Positions 40,040-49,775 of a DNA stretch of 64,000 nt are shown one piece after another (within the stretch, counting starts at the first letter, position 1; each line of letters starts with the position of its first letter). The position numbers and the translations under genes were made by a program. Source of the DNA: Alteromonas sp. BMJM2. Its GTDB lineage: Bacteria > Pseudomonadota > Gammaproteobacteria > Enterobacterales > Alteromonadaceae. The notes under the pieces are model-generated. The model was not told where the DNA came from and did not search any database. It saw only the letters and a list, made by a program, of their open reading frames with translations. Where the stretch lies: positions 56,719 through 120,718 of the forward strand of contig NZ_JAPVOT010000013.1 of assembly GCF_027257845.1 (NCBI RefSeq), in the 5' to 3' direction.

Positions 40040-40291
40040 TTACTTCATATTCACCTTACCTCCAATCATTTTTAGAGACGGGGTTCCTCGAATTAATGTA
40101 TCTCGTGCAAATTGCTGTTCGCAGTTAGGGCATATACCCTCTTCTTTTGTGAAGTCCTCAACTATTCGCTCTTTGAAACACTTAACCAACGCCCCTTTAC
40201 CCCCTTTTTTGTATTTATAGAGCGAGGCTTTACACTTTGCACAGTAAATGTGAACGGTTTTATCTGGGGCTTTTTTACGGGGTTTAGCCAT
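40040..40291 (-). CDS. Small zinc-ribbon protein
   Basis: The ATG at 40291, with CGAGG in front, gives 83 residues. Two CxxC pairs (CAKC near residue 17, CPNC near residue 56) with many Lys residues between and before them suggest a treble-clef or zinc-ribbon fold that may bind nucleic acid. No family name is certain. It faces away from the PstS-like gene and lies upstream of the chemoreceptor gene, separated by 133 bp. Confidence 0.6.
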   Translation of the reverse strand: MAKPRKKAPDKTVHIYCAKCKASLYKYKKGGKGALVKCFKERIVEDFTKEEGICPNCEQQFARDTLIRGTPSLKMIGGKVNMK

Positions 40292-40484
40292 CAATACCTC
40301 GTTATTGATTATTTAACTATTTGCGACCTTTATACAATCGCGACTTCGTCTTATTTTCAGCTATACTTTAACAAACGTAGACACGATTCACTGTTTCTTT
40401 CCTTTATTGGTTATCTGTTTTCAGACAGTCTGAAAGACAAGCGCCCGATATTGGATTTGTTTTCAATGACCAAAGGTAACCTTC

Positions 40485-40889
40485 ATGAAATTTATTTTTG
40501 CACTATGTCTTTCGCTTTCGGCGCCTGTATTTGCCGGTACTGCAATCATTGTTAATGCGGACAACACCTCAGGTATTGACGTGGAAACGGTAAAACGCAT
40601 TTATTTGGGTAAATCAAAAGCGTTTCCTGATGGAAGCAGAGCTATCCCACTAACCTTTGAAACCGGTAATGGACTTCGAGACACATTTAACAAAGACGTA
40701 CTTGGAAAGTCTGAATCACAATACTCTGCCTTTTGGTCAAAATTGGTCTTCACCGGGCGTGGAACGCCGCCGGAAATGATTTCAAATGAAGAAGAGATGC
40801 TGACTCTCGTTGCAACAAACCCAAACACCATCGGCTTTATCGATGAGAGTAAAGTGGATGGCTCAGTAAAAATCGTAGGCAAATTTTAA
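40485..40889 (+). CDS. Small PstS-like periplasmic phosphate-binding-type protein
   Basis: The 134-residue protein begins with a signal peptide (about 1-17, ending VFAG). The mature part corresponds to the first lobe of a PstS-like binding protein: VNADNTSGIDVETVKRIYLG, then the conserved FWSKLVFTGRGTPP and the C-terminal TIGFID motif. These short stand-alone versions are common in Alteromonadales and Vibrionales and are annotated as phosphate ABC transporter substrate-binding proteins, but there is no transporter here and at 134 residues they lack the second lobe. Binding of phosphate is therefore not certain. Confidence 0.8.
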   Translation: MKFIFALCLSLSAPVFAGTAIIVNADNTSGIDVETVKRIYLGKSKAFPDGSRAIPLTFETGNGLRDTFNKDVLGKSESQYSAFWSKLVFTGRGTPPEMISNEEEMLTLVATNPNTIGFIDESKVDGSVKIVGKF

Positions 40890-40989
40890 GATAGCTATAT
40901 TGAAGCCAGCTCGGCTTCCGGGTGAGTTACGTGCTAACCATAGGTGTGATAACACCTAAGTAAAATTTAGCTAAAGACATTGCGACGTA

Positions 40990-41012
40990 CAGTGCAGCTT
41001 TCGGCTGCACTG
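40990..41012. terminator. Hairpin between the PstS-like and LysR genes
   Basis: A perfect 9-bp stem CAGTGCAGC / GCTGCACTG with a 5-base loop, followed on the plus strand by CATTTTGAG. The T tract is short, so termination strength is uncertain. Confidence 0.55.
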
Positions 41013-41047
41013 CATTTTGAGTGTGTCGAGCGAGTATTTAACAAGTA

Positions 41048-41956
41048 TTAACTCGGATATTCTGCTAGGTAATTCAAATTAGTAAATGCCGTGATAACGT
41101 CCTTGGCAAAATCGACTCTTGGATTAGAAAGCGCGCCTTTTTTCCACACCAAATATAAATCATTTTCAGGACCAGGCTTACCCAGCTGAATCAACTCTCC
41201 CTGCTTTATACCTCGTTTACAAAGGTAATCGGGCAATACTGAATACCCAACCCCCGACGTAACGATAGACGCAATAGCTCTTATATCTGGGCAGATGGCT
41301 GCCACAGGCGAGTCACATTTGGCATTAAACACATCAGCAAAGTAGCGGCGAATAAGAGGTAGCTGTTCATCGTACGCTACCACTTTGTGTGTGTTTAATA
41401 GCGACGCCGTAACTTCACGGTCCTCTATCAGTTTGCCTTGAACCCGGTTCATAACAAGAACAAGCCGCTCTTTGTCCAGTTTTTGATATTCATACATTGT
41501 TGATTCTGGCTCAGATCCGGTAATGGCAAGTTCGGCCACATCGTTTTTCAACAGCCCATAAATATCTGCTTTATTGCCGGTATGGACAACCAGGTTGACT
41601 CTATCGGCCTGCAGCAGATTGGCGAGTGTTGGCCCCGCCACAGAGCTAAGGTATTCAGCGGGCCCAGCGAGATGCAGTGTACCGTGATCTGTAGAAGCTC
41701 GACTTCGAATGGACGCCACTTTTTGCTCAAGAATGTCGATGTGACTAGATACTTGAAGCGCCAGATCATCGGCAATTGGCGTTGGCTCCACGCCTCTCGC
41801 TTTTCGAATAAACAGCTCCTTACCCACAATGGATTCCATTGCTTGAATATGCGATGTAACTGAAGGCTGTGACATATGTAGCCTTGATGCGGCCCGAGTA
41901 ATGTTGCCACTGCGATACACTTCAACAAAGGTTTTTAACTGCGTAAGATATGACAT
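41048..41956 (-). CDS. LysR-family transcriptional regulator
   Basis: I place the start at the ATG at 41956 (302 residues, MSYLTQLKTFVEVYRSGN), the usual LysR length; the longer frame to 42040 would leave only 34 bp for the divergent promoters. The N-terminal winged helix (about 1-60) contains NITRAASRLHMSQPSVTSHI, and the C-terminal half is the LysR substrate-binding fold. It is divergent from the secreted DJ-1/PfpI gene and YqhD, and LysR proteins commonly control the divergent gene, so an aldehyde or electrophile signal is plausible. Confidence 0.88.
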   Translation of the reverse strand: MSYLTQLKTFVEVYRSGNITRAASRLHMSQPSVTSHIQAMESIVGKELFIRKARGVEPTPIADDLALQVSSHIDILEQKVASIRSRASTDHGTLHLAGPAEYLSSVAGPTLANLLQADRVNLVVHTGNKADIYGLLKNDVAELAITGSEPESTMYEYQKLDKERLVLVMNRVQGKLIEDREVTASLLNTHKVVAYDEQLPLIRRYFADVFNAKCDSPVAAICPDIRAIASIVTSGVGYSVLPDYLCKRGIKQGELIQLGKPGPENDLYLVWKKGALSNPRVDFAKDVITAFTNLNYLAEYPS

Positions 41957-42074
41957 TGACCGACCCATCAGATTATTGATGGCTGATACTAACTTATCTG
42001 ACTTCTCGTGCCAATTAAACCTCCGTAAGATGCAGCCCATTGAAGCAATTGGCTTAAATCAATAAGGATTTTTT

Positions 42075-42956
42075 GTGAACAAGACACTACCGATATTACT
42101 ACTTATTTCATCATCATCGCTATCGCTGAGCGCTTTCAGTCATGGGCACGGAAGCGGTGAAGGTCATGAAAGTCAAACTAAAACCAAAGGCGAGGTACTG
42201 GTACTGCTATCTAGTGAAGATAGAATGCAGCTTACAGAAGGTAAAACAGAGCCAACGGGTTATTATTTAAATGAATTTGGCGTACCCGCAAAAGCACTGG
42301 TCGACGCCGGTTACACTCTGGTATTAGCCACACCGAAAGGCAATGCACCCGCCGTAGACAGCAAATCGGTGATCCCGCAGTATTTTGGCGGTGACAGTGC
42401 TTACATGGAGCAAATACAACGCTTTGTTGCCTCTATTGATGGCATTGACGATACCCTATCGCTTTCAGAAGTCATCGATGCAGGTTTAAATAACTACAAG
42501 GGCGTGTTTATTCCTGGCGGCCATGCCCCGCTTATCGACTTAGCCAACAACCCTGAAGTGGGTAAAATTTTGGGCTATTTTCATAGCGCAGAAAAGCCCA
42601 CCGCGGCAATATGCCATGGCCCTATCGCGCTTTTATCAGCACAAAACAACCCTGAAACGTTTAATTCAGCACTTAAAAGCCAAACCGATGCAGAGGCTGA
42701 TGACTGGATTTACGCGGGTTATGAAATGACGATTTTCTCGGAAGCTGAAGAGGAATATTTTGAGAGTACCCTTACCGATGCAGGTCTGCTTTATTACCCT
42801 TCAGATGCTATGAGTACCGCTGGCGGCGACATGAGTTACGAAGAAATGTGGGCTCCTCACGTGGTTGTAGACCGCGAGCTAATTACAGGACAAAACCCGT
42901 TTTCAGACAAATTACTCGCTGAAAAGCTTATTAACCAACTGAATGAACAAAACTAA
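42075..42956 (+). CDS. Secreted DJ-1/PfpI-family (Hsp31-like) protein
   Basis: The start is a GTG with AAGGA in front. The 293-residue protein has a signal peptide (about 1-21) and a His/Gly-rich mature N-terminus (SHGHGSGEGHES). The DJ-1/PfpI domain has the nucleophile Cys180 in AAICHGP with the following His181, the GGHAP motif and the Glu67 position in NEFGVPAKAL. Hsp31-type proteins act as glyoxalase III or protein chaperones, but they are normally cytosolic; export of this one is unusual. It is followed 19 bp later by yqhD, so the two are probably co-transcribed. Confidence 0.82.
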   Translation: MNKTLPILLLISSSSLSLSAFSHGHGSGEGHESQTKTKGEVLVLLSSEDRMQLTEGKTEPTGYYLNEFGVPAKALVDAGYTLVLATPKGNAPAVDSKSVIPQYFGGDSAYMEQIQRFVASIDGIDDTLSLSEVIDAGLNNYKGVFIPGGHAPLIDLANNPEVGKILGYFHSAEKPTAAICHGPIALLSAQNNPETFNSALKSQTDAEADDWIYAGYEMTIFSEAEEEYFESTLTDAGLLYYPSDAMSTAGGDMSYEEMWAPHVVVDRELITGQNPFSDKLLAEKLINQLNEQN

Positions 42957-42975
42957 TAAGGACGAGAAACTAACT

Positions 42976-44130
42976 ATGCTTAATTTTACATTTAAAAATC
43001 AAACCGAAGTGCTGTTTGGAAAAGGCCAACTCAGTGAAGTAGCCTCTCGTTTACCGCAAAGTGCAAAAGTACTTTTTCTTTATGGCGGTGGCTCAATCAA
43101 AAAAAATGGCATTTACGATAAAACCATAGAAGCACTTGGCGATGCCGAGGTTGTAGAGTTTAACGGTGTTGAGCCAAACCCGGAATTTTCGACGCTGATG
43201 AAAGCCGTTGAAGTGGCTCGTGAAAACAAGGTTAACTTTATCCTTGCTGTGGGTGGCGGAAGTGTTATCGACGGTGCAAAATTTGTCGCTGCGGCGGTTA
43301 ACTTTGCTGGCGACCCCTGGGATATCCTAATTAAAGAGGCGCCGTTTGAGAATCCATTACCTATCGGTGCCGTACTTACGCTGCCTGCAACTGGCTCAGA
43401 AAGTAACGGTAATTCAGTGGTAAATCGCAAAGAAACCTCACAGAAGCGGGCGTTTTCTTCGGAATCTGTACAGCCTGTATTCGCAGTGCTTGACCCTGAA
43501 TTTACCTATTCGTTACCAACGCGACAGGTATCAAATGGTGTGGTTGACGCTTTTGTTCATGTTATTGAACAATACCTCACCTATTCAGTTAACGCGCCGT
43601 TACAAGACAGGTTTGCAGAAGGCATTTTGCAAACGCTTATTGAAGAAGGCCCTAAGTCACTAGCAACACCGCATGATTACGACGTAAGAGCTAACGTAAT
43701 GTGGTCAGCGACAATGGCGTTGAATGGTCTTATTGGCAAAGGCGTTCCACAAGATTGGGGCACTCACATGATTGGCCACGAATTGACGGCACTTCACGGT
43801 TTAGACCATGCGGTCACGCTAGCTATCGTTTTACCGTCGCTAATGTATGTTCAACGAGACAGCAAGAAAGAGAAGATTTTGCAGCTTGGTGAGCGCGTAT
43901 TTAATATTTCAGAGCAAAATGAAGAAAAGGCGATAGATTTGACTATTAAAGCCGTTCAAGATTTCTTTGAAACAATGCAGGTCAAAACTCGTTTGTCTGA
44001 CTATGATATTGATAAATCAGCGATTGATGGATTAGTTGATAACCTAGAGCGAAACGGCCTAACTGCGCTTGGTGAGCACGGCGATATTGACCTAGTAAAG
44101 GCAAGAGAAATTCTCACGCTGGCGGCCTAA
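42976..44130 (+). CDS. yqhD: NADPH-dependent alcohol/aldehyde dehydrogenase (YqhD type)
   Basis: I choose the ATG at 42976 (384 residues) because of the upstream AAGGACGAG and the match to YqhD length. It is a group III iron/zinc-dependent alcohol dehydrogenase: GGGSVIDGAKF near residue 95 is the nucleotide-binding segment, the metal ligands are in DAFVHVIEQY (Asp and His) and HELTALHGLDHA (two His). YqhD reduces toxic aldehydes such as methylglyoxal and lipid peroxidation products with NADPH. Its pairing with a DJ-1/PfpI protein and a LysR gene points to reactive-carbonyl defence. Confidence 0.9.
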   Translation: MLNFTFKNQTEVLFGKGQLSEVASRLPQSAKVLFLYGGGSIKKNGIYDKTIEALGDAEVVEFNGVEPNPEFSTLMKAVEVARENKVNFILAVGGGSVIDGAKFVAAAVNFAGDPWDILIKEAPFENPLPIGAVLTLPATGSESNGNSVVNRKETSQKRAFSSESVQPVFAVLDPEFTYSLPTRQVSNGVVDAFVHVIEQYLTYSVNAPLQDRFAEGILQTLIEEGPKSLATPHDYDVRANVMWSATMALNGLIGKGVPQDWGTHMIGHELTALHGLDHAVTLAIVLPSLMYVQRDSKKEKILQLGERVFNISEQNEEKAIDLTIKAVQDFFETMQVKTRLSDYDIDKSAIDGLVDNLERNGLTALGEHGDIDLVKAREILTLAA

Positions 44131-44229
44131 TGCTTAAACTCTCTAGTTTTAGGCTAAGTGCGCTAAAGCGCTAGTACAAGTAGCGCACACGCCTAAGCTA
44201 GTAGATAAAGCCAATAGATATCAATAACG

Positions 44230-44266
44230 CGCTAATAAGTAGAACAAATGAGTCTGCTTATTAGCG
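44230..44266. terminator. Long hairpin after yqhD
   Basis: CGCTAATAAGTAGA pairs with TCTGCTTATTAGCG over 14 bp (one G-U pair) around a 9-base loop, followed within 15 bp by a T-rich stretch. It lies between the convergent yqhD and nitroreductase genes. Confidence 0.65.
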
Positions 44267-44347
44267 TGAGTTTATGTTCTTTTTGCCCTCTTTTCCGATT
44301 CCTCTCTTCCTCCGCTAAAGTCACTGCAAATGGAGAATAACCTAGAC

Positions 44348-45022
44348 TTACTCAAATCCGTGGTAAGTCACAAAATCAGCGTTGTCTACGCGGGTTGAGC
44401 GAACTGAGTTGGCTGGAAAATCAGGGTCTGGATAGCCAAGTGCTATACAGATCATGATTGCTTCATCGTCTGGAATATTGGCATGCTTATGAACAACATC
44501 AGATTGCATAATGCCCTGCCCGTTAATCACGCACCCCAAACCTAAATCCCACGCGGCCAAGACAATACCGTAGGCTAATGAACCTAAACCAAACTGAGTA
44601 ATACCGGCAGGCTCCAACGTTTTGTCGTAGGTCAGCACTAAAGACACAGGTGCATCAAACTGACGAAAACCGCGCATCATCCAGTCCATTCGCTTTTCTT
44701 TGTCTTCTCGCGTTATGCCCATAACGTCAAATAGCTGAACGGCGACATCAATTTGTCGCTGGCGGTGAATACCCTCGTAATCTTCTTTATAGGGAAAGTC
44801 CCGTTTATGAGGTTTTCCTGCCAATGTATTCTCTGTATTACCTTCACGTATTTTATCTAGCACATCGCCGGAAACAGCGTGTATCTTCCACGTTTGCGTG
44901 TTGTATGAAGATGGCGCCCATTTGGCCGCATTGATGATAGAATCTACGGTTGCTTTAGACACTGGCTGTTGTGTAAAACCGCGAACACTTTTTCTGGAAG
45001 CGGCAAATTCTGCAAAATTCAT
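44348..45022 (-). CDS. Nitroreductase-family FMN-dependent oxidoreductase
   Basis: The ATG at 45022 has GAGAG just upstream and gives 224 residues; a GTG five codons earlier is less likely. The nitroreductase fold is shown by ASRKSVRGFTQQPV at the N-terminus (FMN phosphate-binding Arg-Ser-x-Arg region), AAKWAPSSYNTQTWKI near residue 36, and the C-terminal CIALGYPD. The family reduces nitro compounds, quinones or enals with NAD(P)H, using FMN. It is monocistronic, and its neighbourhood with YqhD fits reactive-compound detoxification. The substrate is unknown. Confidence 0.88.
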   Translation of the reverse strand: MNFAEFAASRKSVRGFTQQPVSKATVDSIINAAKWAPSSYNTQTWKIHAVSGDVLDKIREGNTENTLAGKPHKRDFPYKEDYEGIHRQRQIDVAVQLFDVMGITREDKEKRMDWMMRGFRQFDAPVSLVLTYDKTLEPAGITQFGLGSLAYGIVLAAWDLGLGCVINGQGIMQSDVVHKHANIPDDEAIMICIALGYPDPDFPANSVRSTRVDNADFVTYHGFE

Positions 45023-45192
45023 AAGACTCTCGCTCACTCTATGTTATTACAATTTATTAACACAGAGTAAACGCTGAACATCCTTTGATGCAATGGCAAA
45101 ATCAGACACAACCGATTGATTTTGGTTATATATATCTATGGTTTGATGATGAATAAATGCTAAAGCTCAAACTGTTCAAAAAAACCATTGAA

Positions 45193-48100
45193 TTAACTTT
45201 GCGCTTTTTTTCGTTTCATTAGTCCTTTCAAGTCTCTACCGTAGCCTCTAAAATACTGCTTTATATCCTCGAGAATAAGGTAGTTTAGCGGCACAATGAA
45301 TAGCGTGATCACGGTGGCGAACAAAATGCCAAAACCTAGGCTTACCGCCATTGGAATAAGAAACTGGGCCTGAGTCGACTTTTCAAATAACAGCGGCATC
45401 AGCCCTGCAAAAGTCGTAAGGGACGTCAGTAATACTGGCCTGAAGCGTCGACCACCAGCATCGTAAACCGCTTTTTTAAGGGCGACTCCTTCGAGACGCT
45501 TTTGATTTATATAGTCGACCAATACTAATGAGTCGTTCACCACAACCCCCGAAAGCGCGAGCATGCCCATAAAACTCAACAACGTTAAGTCCATACCCAT
45601 GATCCAGTGGCCAATAACAGCGCCAACAAGGCCAAAAGGAATCACCGACATTACAATTATCGGCTGAGAATACGACTTAAACGGAATGGCTAACAAAATA
45701 TAAATCAGTATTGCCAGACCCACTCCTCCTACAATTAGCCCTTGAGAGGATTCCTCTTGGTCTCGCGCCTCACCTGCCATTTCAAAGCTCACCCCAGGGT
45801 ACTGACCTAACTGCTCAGACAACCAATCGTTGACCTCTGCTTGCACAAGGGTTAAATCGCCATTCTTTTTATCAAAGTCTGCGGTAACCGAAAGTGTTCT
45901 TTGTCTATCTACCCGCAAAATGCTGTCTGGGCTAAACCCTGGGATCACATCTGCTACTTGCCAAAGTGGCACTTCTTGGTTTGGTCCAATGCGAATCATC
46001 ATTTGTTCAAGGGTTTCAATAGACTGCCTAGCTTGAAGTGGGTAACGCACCATCACGCGTACCTCTTCTCGGCCGCGTTGGATGCGCTGTATTTCAAACC
46101 CAAACACCGCTTGTCTGACTTGCCTTGCCACAGTATTAAGGTCTAACCCTAGCAGTCGAGCTTCGGGTTTTAATTCAAGCTGAAGTTCTTCTTTACCATC
46201 TGACAACGAGTCTTCAATATCAAAAACAGCCGCATACTCCGCCAGTTTTGTTTTTAGCTTCTCACCAAGTTCGTTAAGTGCATTGGTGTCTCTGCCTTTA
46301 AGCTCAACATCCACCGGCGAGCCGCCCCAACCACCAATTTCAGCGCGATAGTTAAGCTGTTCTGCACCAGCAATTTGGCCAACGCGTTTACGCCATTCGT
46401 TAACGACTTCACGTGTAGATACGTCTACGGTACGTTTTTCAGGCGGCACTAAATCAATTTGCACTCTACCTGTGGTGGAGTTTCTGCCCCCACTCACTGA
46501 ATAAATATTTCGAATGACTGACTCGCCAGTATCTTCATCAAGGTACTCCTCACGAAGCGCTTGCGCGTGACCCGTCATAGATTTTACGATGCGATCCGTA
46601 CTTTCAAATGCCGTTCCCGCAGGCATAACCAAAGTAGCAGTTGCCACCTCACTTTGAACTCTTGGGAAGAAAACGAATTTGGTTTGTCCACTGGCAATAG
46701 AGCCAATGATAATCACCAGTACTGAAAACATGAGCACCCACGATGCATAGCGCCACTGCATTGCGCGAGCTAAAACAGGTTGATATGCCCGTTCAATAAG
46801 AACTTCTAAAGACCGAGCAACCTTCTTTTGAATTTCTGACAGTTTAGATGCCGGTTTGTCGCCACGGGGTTTCACGTGCTTTAAGTGAGCGGGCAAAATA
46901 AATTTCGATTCAATTAATGAAAACAGCAATACTGGGATGATGACAAACGGAATAGCCGCATACCAACTTCCCCTGCCTGTTTGAAACGCGAGTGGCAAGA
47001 AAGCCGCTGCTGTTGTCAAAATACCAAACGTAACCGGTACCGCCACTTCTTGCGTGCCTTTAATGGCCGCATCAAGAGGGTTTTCGCCACGCTCTAAATG
47101 GGCGTAAACATTTTCCCCGGTCACGATGGCATCGTCCACCACTATGCCTAGAACTAAAATAAAGGCGAAAAGGCTCATTAAGTTTAGCGTAACGTCGAAC
47201 ACAGGCATCAATAAGAATGCCCCCATAAAACTCATGGGAATCCCTAAACATACCCAAAACGCCACCGATGGTCGCAAAAATAGGGCAAGTAAAGTAATCA
47301 CCAATAGCGCCCCCTGCCATGCACTAGTCGATAACGTAGCAAGGCGGGCTTTAATTGGCTCACTTCTGTCTCGCCAAAAATCTAAACTTAACCCTTCGGG
47401 CATTTGCGATTGTTTGGCGATTACGTAATCTTTAACCGCTTGGGTAACTTCAATAATACTTTCATCACCGGTGCGAAACACCTCTACTTCCACAGCAGGC
47501 ATACCGTTAAACCGTGTTTTAAGTGGCGTTTCTTCAAAAGCATCTACAATATTCGCCAGGTCGCCCAACTTAATCATTGTGCCGTCTTGCGTGGTGACTA
47601 TAGGAATGTTTGCATATTCATCAGCGTTATACGCTTGGCCTCTACTACGGATGAAAATATCACCGCCTTCGGTCTTTAGGTTACCTGCTGACACATCGGT
47701 TGCGTTTTGACGAATAACGGTAGCAACCTGCTCTAACGTTAGGTCGTACTTTCTGAGCACTAATTCTTGAATTTCAATGGAAATTTCAAAGGGAAGCGTT
47801 CCCCCCACTTCAACTTGAGAAATACCTTTAATGGCAGCCAATTCATCGCGCACTGTATCTGCTAATCGGCGCAGCGTTATGGGGTCGTAATCACCATACA
47901 GCACTACCCCAATGGCATCTCGTCGCCATTGAGGTACTTGAATAAGTAAATTCTCTGCATCAACCGGAAAATTATTGATCGCGTCCACTTTTATTTTTAC
48001 ATCATCAAGCATTTCCCTAACGTTATATCCTTCCTCAACTTCGATGGTGACAGATGCACTACCCTCACTGCTTGATGAATTAAGTTCTCGTATTCCCTCT

Positions 48101-48318
48101 AGGTCTTGAACCGCCTCTTCAATACGAATTGTGATCCCCTCTTCGACTTCCTGAGGCGATGCGCCAGGCAAAGACATAGTGACGCGCACACTGCGCTGTT
48201 CGAATTCGGGAAACAAATCAACGGGGATATGGTTTGATACAACATACAGCCCTGAGATAAAAATTACGGCAAGTAAGATATTCGCCGCCACATCATTTTT
48301 AGCAAACCATGCAATCAT
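45193..48318 (-). CDS. RND efflux permease (operon 1)
   Basis: The 1041-residue inner-membrane proton-driven pump subunit has the RND two-fold layout: TM1, a large periplasmic loop, TM2-6, TM7, a second loop and TM8-12. The TM4 proton-relay pair is visible in GIVVDDAIVTGENV. The N-terminal MIAWFAKNDVAANILL and the loop sequences place it in a HAE-type branch distinct from classical AcrB and common in marine gammaproteobacteria. It follows its adaptor gene by 11 bp. No TolC-type gene is adjacent, so an unlinked outer-membrane channel must be used. Substrates are unknown. Confidence 0.92.
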   Translation of the reverse strand: MIAWFAKNDVAANILLAVIFISGLYVVSNHIPVDLFPEFEQRSVRVTMSLPGASPQEVEEGITIRIEEAVQDLEGIRELNSSSSEGSASVTIEVEEGYNVREMLDDVKIKVDAINNFPVDAENLLIQVPQWRRDAIGVVLYGDYDPITLRRLADTVRDELAAIKGISQVEVGGTLPFEISIEIQELVLRKYDLTLEQVATVIRQNATDVSAGNLKTEGGDIFIRSRGQAYNADEYANIPIVTTQDGTMIKLGDLANIVDAFEETPLKTRFNGMPAVEVEVFRTGDESIIEVTQAVKDYVIAKQSQMPEGLSLDFWRDRSEPIKARLATLSTSAWQGALLVITLLALFLRPSVAFWVCLGIPMSFMGAFLLMPVFDVTLNLMSLFAFILVLGIVVDDAIVTGENVYAHLERGENPLDAAIKGTQEVAVPVTFGILTTAAAFLPLAFQTGRGSWYAAIPFVIIPVLLFSLIESKFILPAHLKHVKPRGDKPASKLSEIQKKVARSLEVLIERAYQPVLARAMQWRYASWVLMFSVLVIIIGSIASGQTKFVFFPRVQSEVATATLVMPAGTAFESTDRIVKSMTGHAQALREEYLDEDTGESVIRNIYSVSGGRNSTTGRVQIDLVPPEKRTVDVSTREVVNEWRKRVGQIAGAEQLNYRAEIGGWGGSPVDVELKGRDTNALNELGEKLKTKLAEYAAVFDIEDSLSDGKEELQLELKPEARLLGLDLNTVARQVRQAVFGFEIQRIQRGREEVRVMVRYPLQARQSIETLEQMMIRIGPNQEVPLWQVADVIPGFSPDSILRVDRQRTLSVTADFDKKNGDLTLVQAEVNDWLSEQLGQYPGVSFEMAGEARDQEESSQGLIVGGVGLAILIYILLAIPFKSYSQPIIVMSVIPFGLVGAVIGHWIMGMDLTLLSFMGMLALSGVVVNDSLVLVDYINQKRLEGVALKKAVYDAGGRRFRPVLLTSLTTFAGLMPLLFEKSTQAQFLIPMAVSLGFGILFATVITLFIVPLNYLILEDIKQYFRGYGRDLKGLMKRKKAQS

Positions 48319-48329
48319 GTTGGCATCTC

Positions 48330-49649
48330 CTACTCTTGTTCAGTGTTTTTTGCACTGTCAGCAGTCTTTGCCTGAAGCGATTTTTTAGCTGATGACGTCT
48401 CTGGCAAGCTATCGGCGAGTGACTTCACCTTCGTGCCATCGGGAATGTTGGCCGTAGGTGTAAGAATTAACTGATCGTTTGGCGTTAACACATTGCTGCC
48501 ATTGCCAGTAACTTGACGATTAGTGGCAGAAACAATCACGTTTTTGTCGTCGGTCCATAACGGAGTGATGGGTCTTTTTCTTAAGACTCCTTCGTCCACC
48601 ACACTTACCATATTGCTCTGAGACACAGCTTGACGAGGAATGACAAATACATCATTGAGTTTCTGCCCTTCGATACGAGCACTTAAAAATTGACCTACTC
48701 GTAGCGCTGGCCTTTGTTGAGTAGCTTTAAAAGGGGCTTCTACCTGAGCCACAAGAAATAGCATGCGGGTGGTAGGATCGAAAGCACCTTCACTTCGCAC
48801 AATCTCACCTTCCCATTGATACGTTTTAGTGCCTAAATCGCCGTAAAGTCTAACCCGGGGATTTTGAGAAGAGTCCGAGCCGTTTTCACCTAAGTAAAAA
48901 TATTCTAGCTCTGCGGTTTTAATGGGCAACCTAACTTCAACAACGTCTGTACTGTAAATAGACGCGATAGTCTGTGACGGCGTCACTACTTGTCCAACAT
49001 CAATTGACTGACTTAGCACCATGCCATCGAAAGGCGCTTTGATAACAGTTCGTTCAAGATTTAGCTGGGCGCCCATTAGCCTTGCCTCTGCCGCGCGAAG
49101 CGCCGCTTCGGCAGCGGCAACCTGAGGTTTGCGCAATGCCAAAAGTTTAGCGGCCTCTCCTTTAGGCTGTTTGTTCCATTGTTGCGCTGAAAAATCGGCT
49201 TCAGCCAGCTCTTGCAGATAGCTTACGTTGGCCTCTGCAACCGCAGATTTCGCAATATCCACTTCAATGCGAAAGTCTCGGTTTTCTAACTGAACAAGAA
49301 CATCACCTTTTTTAAATGAAGCCCCGGCACGAATATTGGGAGCAACTGATACCACGCGACCGGAAACATCAGCTACCAGCTCGGTTTGTGTGAGCGGTTG
49401 GGCCGTACCGTAAGACTCAATCCATATCTCATAATTATCGATAGTGAGATCCATGACATCAACGGCGACGGAGGGAGCAGCTTGACTTCCTCCCCACTTC
49501 CTTGCCTCTGGCTTACTGGAAAACATCGCTTTCACTATTAGCCCAGCGATGATGAGGATAACGATAGAGACAATGATATGAACTACCCAAGGTGCTTTTT
49601 TGTTATAGGTGGTTTGTTGATTTTTGTTGTTATTATCGGTGTTAACCAT
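48330..49649 (-). CDS. RND periplasmic adaptor (operon 1)
   Basis: The 439-residue membrane-fusion protein is anchored by one N-terminal TM segment (about 25-45). The order is lipoyl half (TQTELVADVSGRVVSVAPN, near residue 81), a helical hairpin (about 120-195, rich in AEAALRAAEARL), the second lipoyl half with KAPFDGMVLSQSIDVGQVV, and the beta-barrel and membrane-proximal domains. The C-terminal tail is polar. It is the first gene of the operon with the permease at 45193-48318. Confidence 0.92.
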   Translation of the reverse strand: MVNTDNNNKNQQTTYNKKAPWVVHIIVSIVILIIAGLIVKAMFSSKPEARKWGGSQAAPSVAVDVMDLTIDNYEIWIESYGTAQPLTQTELVADVSGRVVSVAPNIRAGASFKKGDVLVQLENRDFRIEVDIAKSAVAEANVSYLQELAEADFSAQQWNKQPKGEAAKLLALRKPQVAAAEAALRAAEARLMGAQLNLERTVIKAPFDGMVLSQSIDVGQVVTPSQTIASIYSTDVVEVRLPIKTAELEYFYLGENGSDSSQNPRVRLYGDLGTKTYQWEGEIVRSEGAFDPTTRMLFLVAQVEAPFKATQQRPALRVGQFLSARIEGQKLNDVFVIPRQAVSQSNMVSVVDEGVLRKRPITPLWTDDKNVIVSATNRQVTGNGSNVLTPNDQLILTPTANIPDGTKVKSLADSLPETSSAKKSLQAKTADSAKNTEQE

Positions 49650-49775
49650 ATTTTCACTCCACGCAGTACGCGCACTACTTCAGTTTTCTACGACATAGAA
49701 TACGGCGTTTTAAAAATTTAGGACTCCGATAAGCGACAAAAAGACGAAAAAGAAGGTTTAACACAACATAAACAA

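Noticed and set aside
40112..40555. Plus-strand frame of 147 codons
   Set aside because: It overlaps the zinc-ribbon gene antisense and the start of the PstS-like gene out of frame; the PstS-like gene has a signal peptide and family motifs.
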